Source: an uncultured Ruminococcus sp. (GTDB lineage: Bacteria > Bacillota > Clostridia > Oscillospirales > Ruminococcaceae). From it: 5,911 nucleotides of DNA. The notes beneath the pieces are model-generated. The model ran no database searches. It saw only the letters and a list, made by a program, of their open reading frames with translations, and was not told the origin of the DNA. This document shows, piece after piece, positions 1 through 5,703 of this stretch (positions are counted from its first letter, which is position 1; every line of letters begins with the position of its first letter). The DNA is taken from contig CAMWUB010000104.1 of the NCBI GenBank assembly GCA_947177345.1, positions 1 to 5,911 of the forward strand. Direction: 5' to 3'. The translations under genes and the position numbers were made by a program.

Positions 1-1246
1 CATTACTGGTTTCACGGATAATTTTTATAGTATTATCGAGATTATTAAGAATCTTTGAAAGTGCTTCCAGTAAGTGAAGTTTTTCCTTTTTGTTTCTTAA
101 ATCGTATGAAGTTCTTCTGTATATGCACTCCTCACGGAATGAAACCCACTCTGTAAGTATTTCCCTTACGCCCATAACTTTCGGTGTACCACCGATAAGT
201 ATATTGAAGTTGCATGAATAATTATCCTGTAACGGTGTGAGCCGGTAGAGTTTCTGCATGAGTTTTTCGGGGTCTGTACCTCGTTTGAGGTCAATTGCTA
301 TTTTAAGACCGTCAATATCTGTCTCATCACGGATATATGAAATTTCACGTATCTTGCCGGATTTTACTAAATCTACTATTTTATCTATGATTGCTTCAAT
401 AGTAGTAGTATACGGTATCTGAGTTATTTCAATACAATTAGATGACTTATCATAACGATACTGACAACGTACTTTTATACTGCCTCTGCCGGTATCGTAT
501 ATCTTTCGGAGTTCGTTTTCCTCATAGAGTATGATTCCACCGCTGGGGAAATCCGGAGATTTAAGAGTAGTGATAATATCGTGTTCCGCATTCTTCATTA
601 ATGCTATAGTAGTTTCGCATACTTCTGCGAGATTGAAAGGGCATACATTACTTGCCATTGATACCGCTATACCTGTATTTGAATTTACCAATACCGTCGG
701 GAACGTCGCCGGAAGTAAAGTAGGTTCTGTCATGGTGTTATCGTAATTAGGTACAAAATCTACAGTTTCCTTGTCTATATCTCGGAAAAGCTCGTTACAT
801 ATCTTTTCCAGCTTTACTTCTGTATAACGTGGTGCGGCGAAGTGCATCTTACTCGAATATGCTTTACCGAAGTTTCCCTTTGAATCAATATAAGGGTGCA
901 GAAGAGCTTCATTACCTCTTGTCATACGGACAAGTGTTTCATATATAGCCTGGTCACCATGCGGATTAAGTTTCATAGTTTCGCCGACCACATTCGCCGA
1001 TTTTGAACGCTCTTTATCAGGATTCAGCAAACCCCTTTTATACATCATATACAGAAGTTTACGGTGTGACGGTTTAAAGCCGTCAATTTCCGGCAACGCT
1101 CTTGATATTATAACACTCATCGCATAAGGCATATAGTTCTTTTTAAGAGTATCGGTAATTTTTTCATCTACGATACTTCCTGAACCCTCTATATAAGCAT
1201 CATGTCTGATAACTTTTTTTTCAGGTAACTGTTTTTTCCTTGCCAT
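1..1246 (-). CDS. Type IIA DNA topoisomerase subunit A (GyrA/ParC-like), 3'-truncated by window edge
   Basis: This is the DNA breakage-reunion subunit of a gyrase/topoisomerase IV-type enzyme. It would pair with the GyrB/ParE-like subunit encoded upstream at 2898-4877. Translation gives 415 residues with no stop before the window edge; family members are usually 700-850 aa, so only the winged-helix, tower and start of the coiled-coil regions are visible. Recognisable blocks are SVIISRALPEIDGFKPSHRK (44-63), NPHGDQAIYETLVRM (94-108), GNFG (124-127) and AAPRYTE (137-143), where Tyr141 is the expected DNA-linking tyrosine preceded by Arg140. The ATG at 1246 follows AAGGAGAG with about 9 nt spacing. 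Oddities: the usual GDxAAAMRYTE segment is diverged, and Gln99 sits at the E. coli GyrA Ser83 position, with Glu103 at the Asp87 position. The family is certain; gyrase versus topoisomerase IV cannot be decided without the C-terminal domain, so no symbol is assigned. Confidence 0.93.
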   Translation of the reverse strand, partial: MARKKQLPEKKVIRHDAYIEGSGSIVDEKITDTLKKNYMPYAMSVIISRALPEIDGFKPSHRKLLYMMYKRGLLNPDKERSKSANVVGETMKLNPHGDQAIYETLVRMTRGNEALLHPYIDSKGNFGKAYSSKMHFAAPRYTEVKLEKICNELFRDIDKETVDFVPNYDNTMTEPTLLPATFPTVLVNSNTGIAVSMASNVCPFNLAEVCETTIALMKNAEHDIITTLKSPDFPSGGIILYEENELRKIYDTGRGSIKVRCQYRYDKSSNCIEITQIPYTTTIEAIIDKIVDLVKSGKIREISYIRDETDIDGLKIAIDLKRGTDPEKLMQKLYRLTPLQDNYSCNFNILIGGTPKVMGVREILTEWVSFREECIYRRTSYDLRNKKEKLHLLEALSKILNNLDNTIKIIRETSN

Positions 1247-1253
1247 TTAAAAA

Positions 1254-1261
1254 CTCTCCTT
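1254..1261 (-). promoter_or_regulatory. Shine-Dalgarno of the A-subunit gene
   Basis: The minus strand reads AAGGAGAG followed by TTTTTAA and ATG. This gives a near-optimal ribosome binding site that fixes the start at 1246. Because it lies at the end of a 306-bp spacer, the A subunit has its own translation signal and is not coupled to the upstream membrane gene. Confidence 0.85.
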
Positions 1262-1308
1262 TTCCGATTTTTTTATTTTTGTAAAAACTTTTATTGTGCA
1301 TAATTCAT

Positions 1309-1357
1309 AGTGTACCTACCGTCCGGAAACAAGTCTATTTGTGCATTATCGACAAAA
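1309..1357. repeat. Imperfect direct repeat, copy 1
   Basis: This 49-bp unit matches copy 2 at 1477-1525 at 39 of 49 positions without gaps. It shares the perfect 13-bp core CCTACCGTCCGGA and the downstream CATTAT and ACAAAA blocks. Mismatches fall mostly in the middle (the AAGTCTATTTGTG section). Similarity continues more loosely on the low-coordinate side, where both copies are flanked by a TTGTGCA site and a GTAAAAA block. The function is unknown. Confidence 0.8.
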
Positions 1358-1385
1358 TACGCTTTTATGACCTGCTCCGGACGTG

Positions 1386-1463
1386 TTTTTACGTCATTTT
1401 TTGTGTTCCGTATGTTATTTTTTACCGTTTTTTACGTATTTTTTGTAAAAATCAGTAGTTTTT
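1386..1463. other. Helically phased T-tracts, predicted intrinsically curved DNA
   Basis: Runs of five or six T lie at 1386-1390, 1397-1402, 1418-1423, 1428-1433, 1439-1444 and 1459-1463, with an A5 run at 1447-1451. The T-run centres (about 1388, 1399.5, 1420.5, 1430.5, 1441.5 and 1461) follow a 10.5-bp grid closely, with two grid positions skipped. In-phase A/T-tracts are an established cause of static DNA bending. The curved block sits between the two direct repeats, upstream of the topoisomerase A-subunit start. Confidence 0.6.
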
Positions 1464-1476
1464 GTGCAGAAATGTC

Positions 1477-1525
1477 AGTGTGCCTACCGTCCGGAGACCA
1501 ATCCGTTTATACATTATGCACAAAA
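1477..1525. repeat. Imperfect direct repeat, copy 2
   Basis: This is the partner of 1309-1357, in the same orientation and 168 bp away. This copy is bracketed by TTTTTGTGCA (1459-1468) and TGCACAAAAA (1517-1526), a perfect 10-bp inverted pair. As RNA on either strand it could form a stem closing a loop of about 48 nt that contains the TCCGGA core. In copy 1 the two TTGTGCA sites are both in the same orientation, so the same closed structure is not conserved there. Confidence 0.8.
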
Positions 1526-1552
1526 AATCCGACATTACAGAAATATTAAATT

Positions 1553-2842
1553 TTATTTTTTTACTTTATATTCCGAATACTGTATAGATATTCTGTTTTC
1601 GGGTTGCGTATCGAACATATACAATACCATCAGGAATAACCATTCAAGTGGCTTCATGATGATATATACTATATCCGCCCTGATAGGTGTCGTGATGTGC
1701 CTCGATACCGGATAGCCGTATTTATCATAGAAGTTACGTATCTTTCTATGTGACTTCGGAAAGCGTTCATGTATGAGGTCTTCAAAGGCATTCGCAATAA
1801 GTAACTGTCTGTTGACTACTATCTTTTTATTCAGGCGTATTCCGTAACGGACAGGATTTACTACTTTCTTATGACCGGAGCAGGCAACCGTACACAGATA
1901 ATGTCCTTGATACTCCATAGGCGGAGGCGGTATCTGTGTGGAAAAAGTCCAGTCGGCAGTCATCGTGAACGCTTTTATAAAACCGTCCGCACCCTGTCCG
2001 AAAAGTATATAGAGTATCTCGCATATTATAGCTATCGGAAGTATCATCATAAAGCTGAATTTCGTCATACCCGATACCGTCGACATCATTTTATGTAACT
2101 TCTCCGCAAATTTTGTACGGAATACTGTTTCACGTTCGTTAGCAAGTCTGACCTGCTCCGTTATGTGATAGTGTATACGCCTTGCGGAAATTATTATCAG
2201 ATTGAAGTAGTACAGGTAGAACATAGCAAAATATGGTTCAAAGTTATTCAGCATCTGAATGTATATCAAGCCCATAAGCAACAGCATAAGCGAAGTAAAC
2301 GCTATATACAGTGCGGACTGCAAAGGCGGTGTTTTTTCGGGTTTCCGTACACAAAGCAGTACCATACTTATAAAGCCTATCGCCATTACCCACTGTATTA
2401 TAATACTGTATTCACTATGCATAACGGCGTGATACTCTCTGATGTCTACGGCTTCCGTATAGTCTTTTCCTGTAAAATCCTGCACATCAATAAGCATAAG
2501 ATGATAAATTCCGCCTACAAATATCGTTGATAAGTCCGTACCGATTGCCTTATATCTGTTTCTGTTCAGGTTTACTATATTAAATCCGGTAAGCACCAAC
2601 GGCAACCACAAAAACGGCATAAGAATTATTATAAAATAACATGATTCTAAATTAAAGTCATTACTGATTATCATTAATGATAATACAATCAATAAATATA
2701 CAACTATACTTACTAAAGCTATATTATGATATAATCTGTCGGGTTTGCTTTCAGGGTCAGATACATCTATTGATTTTGTCATTTCATTTAAGGTATACCG
2801 GAATACCAACGCAATGACTATCCCCGCAAAACCTATAAACAT
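1553..2842 (-). CDS. Polytopic membrane protein, DUF6688-like, function unknown
   Basis: The product is 429 residues from the ATG at 2842. That start has AGGAG 9 nt upstream; the in-frame TTG at 2851 abuts the ribosome binding site and is rejected. Hydrophobic segments lie near residues 1-16, 40-60, 68-90, 145-164, 174-198, 203-220 and 262-281, and a further hydrophobic or re-entrant stretch at about 388-409. Residues 221-260 are charged and look like a loop. The C-terminal ~150 residues carry the most family-like sequence: TMTADWTFSTQIPPPP (293-308), a Cys317, Cys321, His324 cluster in CTVACSGH, IVVNRQLLIANAFEDLIHER (341-360) and IIMKPLEW (394-401). From memory this resembles DUF6688 proteins of Firmicutes, which have no assigned reaction. 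The gene lies 55 bp after the B-subunit stop and before the A subunit, so it is probably co-transcribed with the topoisomerase. I see no catalytic motif that allows a functional call. Confidence 0.85.
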   Translation of the reverse strand: MFIGFAGIVIALVFRYTLNEMTKSIDVSDPESKPDRLYHNIALVSIVVYLLIVLSLMIISNDFNLESCYFIIILMPFLWLPLVLTGFNIVNLNRNRYKAIGTDLSTIFVGGIYHLMLIDVQDFTGKDYTEAVDIREYHAVMHSEYSIIIQWVMAIGFISMVLLCVRKPEKTPPLQSALYIAFTSLMLLLMGLIYIQMLNNFEPYFAMFYLYYFNLIIISARRIHYHITEQVRLANERETVFRTKFAEKLHKMMSTVSGMTKFSFMMILPIAIICEILYILFGQGADGFIKAFTMTADWTFSTQIPPPPMEYQGHYLCTVACSGHKKVVNPVRYGIRLNKKIVVNRQLLIANAFEDLIHERFPKSHRKIRNFYDKYGYPVSRHITTPIRADIVYIIMKPLEWLFLMVLYMFDTQPENRISIQYSEYKVKK

Positions 2843-2851
2843 TAAAATCAA

Positions 2852-2862
2852 CTCCTTTTTTT
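2852..2862 (-). promoter_or_regulatory. Shine-Dalgarno of the membrane-protein gene
   Basis: The minus strand reads AAAAAAAGGAG, then TTGATTTTA, then ATG. The 9-nt spacing supports ATG at 2842. The upstream TTG at 2851 would touch the AGGAG and leave no spacing for a ribosome. Confidence 0.8.
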
Positions 2863-2867
2863 AAATT

Positions 2868-2895
2868 ATTAATTATTAATTGTTAATTATTAATT
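2868..2895. repeat. Heptanucleotide tandem repeat (ATTAATT)4
   Basis: There are four contiguous 7-bp units: ATTAATT at 2868-2874, 2875-2881 and 2889-2895, and GTTAATT at 2882-2888. They lie between the B-subunit stop codon and the membrane gene's ribosome binding site. The block is pure A/T apart from one base. It may arise by replication slippage and could vary in copy number between strains; no function is claimed. Confidence 0.75.
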
Positions 2896-2897
2896 AA

Positions 2898-4877
2898 TCA
2901 TGATATATCTGCAAGTTCTAAGTAATCCGCACCGTATTCGGAAATATATTGTTTTCTGCCTTGTAGGTCGTCACCTAAAAGCATCTCGAATACTTCCGCA
3001 GATTCCGTGATGTCGTCAGCTGTTACTTTTATTAAACGTCTTGTATCGGGGTTCATGGTAGTCAGTGACATCATATCAGGTTCGTTTTCGCCTAAGCCTT
3101 TTGACCGCTGTATTGTATACTTCTTATTGCCTATCATCTTAAGGATATGTTGTTTTTCCTGCTCCGTGTATGCGAAGTAAGTCTTGTCTTTGGTGTTAAT
3201 CTCAAACAATGGCGATTCCGCTATATATACGTAACCTTTTTCGATAAGTGTCGGAGTAAGTCTGTAAAGCATAGTAAGAATAAGCGTACGTATCTGGAAA
3301 CCGTCGACATCAGCATCAGTACAGATAACAATTTTACTCCACCGGAAATTGTCCAGATTGAAATTAGACAAATCCTTGTTGGCTTTTGTATTGACCTCCA
3401 CGCCACAGCCGAGTACTTTTATAAGGTCTGTAATAATCTCGCTTTTGAAAATCTTTGTATACTCCGCTTTAAGACAGTTCAGTATCTTGCCACGCACTGG
3501 AATTATTGCCTGAAATTCAGCATCACGGGCGAGTTTGACAGAACCTAATGCGGAATCACCCTCAACTATATATATTTCACGTCTTGTGACATCTTTAGTC
3601 CTACAGTCAACGAACTTGTCAACCATGTTAGACAGGTCTATACTTCCGGTGAGTTTCTTTTTTACGTTCAGACGGACTTTTTCCGCATTTTCCCTGCTCC
3701 GCTTGTTTATGAGAACCTGTTCGGAAATTTTCTGTGCCTCGTCGGGATTTTCTATGAAATATATTTCAAGCTGATGTTTCAGGAAATCGGTCATAGCCTC
3801 ACGGATAAACTTATTCGTGATTGCCTTTTTGGTCTGATTTTCATATGAAGTCTGTGTCGAGAACGACGAGGAAACCAATACAAGACATTCTTCAACGTCG
3901 GTATATGTTATCTTACTTTCGTTCTTTTGATAACCGTTATTCTGTTTTATGAAACTGTCTATCTGATAAACAAACGCACGCTTGACAGCATCTTCCGGTG
4001 AACCGCCATGTTCTAAGAAACTCGAATTATGATAGTATTCCGTCAGCTTTATCTTATTGGAAAAGGTTACAGCTATATCGAGTTTTACCTTGTATTCGGG
4101 TTTGTCGTCACGGTCTCTGCCACGTTTTTCAGCAGACCAGTGTTGCAGGGAAGTCATTGCCTTATCCCCAGCTATCTCGCTTACATAGTCAGTAATGCCG
4201 TTTTCGTATATAAATTCCTGTTCTGTGAAGTCACCGGTTTCATTTTCTGAACGGAATACAAATAATATATCCGGATTTACTACCGCTTGTCTTCTGAGAA
4301 TATCGCAGAAATAGGCATCTGATACGGCTATATCGGTGAAAACTTCCAAATCAGGTCTCCAGCGTGTTTTAGTACCAGTAGGCTTTTTACTGCATGGTTC
4401 TTTATGAAGTCCGCCTATATTTTCGCCCTTTTCAAAGTGCAGATTATACTTAAAGCCATCACGGATAACTTCAACGTCCATGAACTCCGAGGAAAATTGT
4501 GTGGCACAAAGTCCGAGACCATTCAGTCCGAGTGAAAATTCATATGATTCTGCGGAATCGTCATACTTTCCGCCTGCATAGAGTTCACAGTAAACGAGTT
4601 CCCAGTTATAACGCTGTTCGTTATTATTGAAATCTACCGGACAGCCACGTCCGAAATCTTCAACCTCAATGTCATGATTTCTGTAGTGTGTGACGATTAT
4701 TTTCTTACCGTAACCCTCACGAGCCTCGTCGATAGAATTTGAGATAACCTCAAAAACAGAATGTTCACAACCGTCGAGACCGTCCGAACCGAATATAACA
4801 GCGGGTCTTTTTCTGACTTTATCCGCACCCTTTAGCATAGTTATACTATCATTTCCGTAAGTTTTTCTATCAGCCAT
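2898..4877 (-). CDS. Type IIA DNA topoisomerase subunit B (GyrB/ParE-like), divergent
   Basis: This is the ATPase and TOPRIM subunit of a gyrase/topoisomerase IV-type enzyme, 659 aa, the usual length for Gram-positive GyrB/ParE. GHKL ATPase landmarks: EVISNSIDEA (43-52; Glu43 catalytic base, Asn47 for Mg), EDFGRGCPVD (73-82; Asp74 for adenine), GLNGLG (117-122), TGTKTRWRPD (167-176) and NQTKKA (347-352; Lys350 of the QTK loop). TOPRIM landmarks: YIVEGDSALGS (436-446; Glu439) and DADVDGFQIR (521-530; Asp521, Asp523), followed by QRSKGLGE (590-597). The ATG at 4877 is chosen because AAGGA lies 10-11 nt upstream; the in-frame ATG at 4928 lies upstream of the predicted transcript start. The gene opens the operon with the membrane protein and the A subunit. 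Differences from the canonical family: Phe75 in the DxGRG block, Leu444 in EGDSAGG, FQ for SH in DADVDGSH, Ser592 for Tyr in QRYKGLGE. Gyrase versus topoisomerase IV is unresolved. Confidence 0.95.
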   Translation of the reverse strand: MADRKTYGNDSITMLKGADKVRKRPAVIFGSDGLDGCEHSVFEVISNSIDEAREGYGKKIIVTHYRNHDIEVEDFGRGCPVDFNNNEQRYNWELVYCELYAGGKYDDSAESYEFSLGLNGLGLCATQFSSEFMDVEVIRDGFKYNLHFEKGENIGGLHKEPCSKKPTGTKTRWRPDLEVFTDIAVSDAYFCDILRRQAVVNPDILFVFRSENETGDFTEQEFIYENGITDYVSEIAGDKAMTSLQHWSAEKRGRDRDDKPEYKVKLDIAVTFSNKIKLTEYYHNSSFLEHGGSPEDAVKRAFVYQIDSFIKQNNGYQKNESKITYTDVEECLVLVSSSFSTQTSYENQTKKAITNKFIREAMTDFLKHQLEIYFIENPDEAQKISEQVLINKRSRENAEKVRLNVKKKLTGSIDLSNMVDKFVDCRTKDVTRREIYIVEGDSALGSVKLARDAEFQAIIPVRGKILNCLKAEYTKIFKSEIITDLIKVLGCGVEVNTKANKDLSNFNLDNFRWSKIVICTDADVDGFQIRTLILTMLYRLTPTLIEKGYVYIAESPLFEINTKDKTYFAYTEQEKQHILKMIGNKKYTIQRSKGLGENEPDMMSLTTMNPDTRRLIKVTADDITESAEVFEMLLGDDLQGRKQYISEYGADYLELADIS

Positions 4878-4916
4878 AAAAAATCTATCCTTTCTGTTCT
4901 GAAAAAGTACCATACT

Positions 4917-4945
4917 ATAATAACACATTTCAGATTTTTTTGCAA
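4917..4945 (-). promoter_or_regulatory. Sigma-A-type promoter of the topoisomerase operon
   Basis: On the minus strand TTGCAA (4940-4945) is separated by exactly 17 bp from TATTAT (4917-4922). Transcription would start near 4910, giving a leader of about 33 nt that includes the AAGGA ribosome binding site before ATG 4877. This placement rules out the longer reading from ATG 4928, which would overlap the -10 element. Confidence 0.7.
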
Positions 4946-4965
4946 GAAGAAATTTTCAAAAAAAA

Positions 4966-4977
4966 GAACTATTGTTC
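4966..4977. promoter_or_regulatory. GAAC-N4-GTTC palindrome, LexA-box-like
   Basis: GAACTATTGTTC matches the invariant half-sites of the Gram-positive LexA/DinR box (GAAC-N4-GTTC). The flanking bases are A and A rather than the preferred C/G, and the central four bases are not the preferred purine/pyrimidine pattern. It lies about 20 bp upstream of the topoisomerase -35 and 38 bp upstream of the sigma-gene start. It is a core-only match, so this is tentative. Confidence 0.35.
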
Positions 4978-5002
4978 AAGCTGTCAGACATAGTATATCT
5001 AT

Positions 5003-5011
5003 GGAGGTGAT
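5003..5011 (+). promoter_or_regulatory. Strong Shine-Dalgarno that fixes the TTG start of sigK
   Basis: GGAGGTGAT is fully complementary to the 16S rRNA 3' end and lies 8 nt (counted from GGAGG) before TTG 5016. The in-frame ATG at 5001 overlaps this site and has no ribosome binding site of its own. TTG is therefore the likely initiator. Confidence 0.85.
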
Positions 5012-5015
5012 ATAT

Positions 5016-5699
5016 TTGTTTATAGAAATTATAAGAAATCTTTTCTTTTTTGCCCTGCACGTAGAGGGAAATACGGCATTTCCTAAGCCGTTGTCAAAAA
5101 AGGAGGAAGAAGAATGTTTTATAAAGATGTCAGCCGGTGACAAGTCTGCACGGAATAAGTTAATAGAACATAATCTCAGACTTGTCGCCCATATAGTAAA
5201 GAAATACGCTACAACAGTACCGGAGCAGGACGAACTCATTTCAGTAGGAACTATCGGACTTATTAAAGCGGTATCAACTTTTGACCATACAAATGGTACG
5301 AGATTTGCGACGTATGCGAGCAGGTGTATAGAAAATGAAATACTTATGAGTTTCCGTTCCGCTAAGAAAACAGCCGGTGACATCTATATAAACGAACCTG
5401 TTGAAATAGATAAGGACGGCAATGCACTTACTCTTATGGATTTGATTGACGATGGAATAGATATTCATGAACAGGTGGATTTACTTATACGTTCTAGACA
5501 GCTATATAATTTTCTTGATAAATGTCTTGATGACCGTGAACTTGAAATAATAATATATCGTTACGGATTATACGGAAAAACTCCGCATACTCAGAGCGAA
5601 ACCGCTAAAAAACTTGATATATCACGGTCATATGTTTCGAGACTTGAAAAAAAAGCCATAGAAAAATTAAAGAAAATGTATGATAACACATCATTCTGA
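5016..5699 (+). CDS. sigK: RNA polymerase sporulation sigma factor, SigK-type
   Basis: This sigma-70 family factor of the mother-cell sporulation class would direct RNA polymerase to late sporulation promoters. The product is 227 aa from TTG 5016. AFPKPLS (21-27), ARNKLIEHNLRLVAHIVKKY (45-64), DELISVGTIGLIKAV (72-86; region 2.2), FATYASRCIENEILM (97-111; region 2.3-2.4) and a region 4.2 helix-turn-helix, QSETAKKLDISRSYVSRLEK (193-212), follow B. subtilis SigK more closely than SigE, notably IEHNLRLVAHIVKK. The first ~15 residues are hydrophobic (FIEIIRNLFFFALHV), like the SigK pro-sequence that the SpoIVFB protease removes, but about six residues shorter before AFP. The reading frame is whole, with no skin-type insertion. 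It is divergent from the topoisomerase operon, and a hairpin terminator begins just after its stop. SigE is the main alternative. Confidence 0.85.
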   Translation: MFIEIIRNLFFFALHVEGNTAFPKPLSKKEEEECFIKMSAGDKSARNKLIEHNLRLVAHIVKKYATTVPEQDELISVGTIGLIKAVSTFDHTNGTRFATYASRCIENEILMSFRSAKKTAGDIYINEPVEIDKDGNALTLMDLIDDGIDIHEQVDLLIRSRQLYNFLDKCLDDRELEIIIYRYGLYGKTPHTQSETAKKLDISRSYVSRLEKKAIEKLKKMYDNTSF

Positions 5700-5703
5700 A
5701 CAC

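Larger units (their letters stand above)
1294..1523. repeat. Perfect 11-bp inverted repeat flanking the spacer core
   Basis: TTGTGCATAAT at 1294-1304 is exactly inverted as ATTATGCACAA at 1513-1523. The match extends outward with one mismatch into T/A-rich sequence, and the pair encloses about 230 bp. It could be a paired operator, terminal repeats of a small non-autonomous (MITE-like) element, or the base of a large RNA or cruciform structure. No clear target-site duplication is visible at the outer edges. Confidence 0.6.
1247..1552. other. Gene-free, repeat-structured spacer between membrane gene and A-subunit gene
   Basis: These 306 bp lie inside an otherwise tightly packed three-gene transcription unit. 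They contain two ~49-bp direct repeats (1309-1357 and 1477-1525) and TTGTGCA in direct orientation at 1294-1300, 1339-1345 and 1462-1468, plus its inverse TGCACAA at 1517-1523. TCCGGA palindromes lie at 1322-1327, 1376-1381 and 1490-1495, and phased T-tracts span 1386-1463. No GC-rich hairpin with a T-run marks the end of the membrane gene, so read-through is possible. A weak internal minus-strand promoter could be TTGTTT (1327-1332), 17 bp, TATGAA (1304-1309), which would give a leader of about 50 nt; this match is poor. A plus-strand reading frame (1310-1549) crosses both repeats, but the copies differ mainly at amino-acid-changing positions, so I do not consider it coding. Confidence 0.6.

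Noticed and set aside
1428..1451. TTTTTAC ... GTAAAAA hairpin as a terminator after the membrane gene
   Set aside because: Stem is only about 7 bp and nearly all A/T, with no clean T-run following on the minus strand; better explained as part of the phased-tract block.
1294..1525. CRISPR array
   Set aside because: Only two diverged repeats 168 bp apart with no regular spacers and no cas genes nearby.
1310..1549. 79-aa plus-strand reading frame spanning both direct repeats, giving similar LPSG...K/Q-S peptides twice
   Set aside because: No ribosome binding site; copy differences are mostly amino-acid-changing and the frame between the repeats is T-tract sequence. The peptide repeat is a by-product of the DNA repeat.
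2165..2530. 121-aa plus-strand reading frame opposite the membrane-protein gene
   Set aside because: Composition is a reflection of the antisense membrane gene (Tyr/His/Lys/Gln-rich); no ribosome binding site.
2843..2851. TTG start at 2851 for the membrane protein
   Set aside because: Directly adjacent to AGGAG, leaving no spacing; ATG 2842 has the right distance.
4878..4928. 17-residue N-terminal extension of the B subunit from ATG 4928
   Set aside because: It overlaps the predicted -10 and precedes the transcript start. ATG 4877 has a proper ribosome binding site, and the protein then begins like known GyrB/ParE.
4976..5383. 135-aa minus-strand reading frame opposite sigK
   Set aside because: Entirely antisense to a well-supported sigma-factor gene, with no start signal; a shadow frame.
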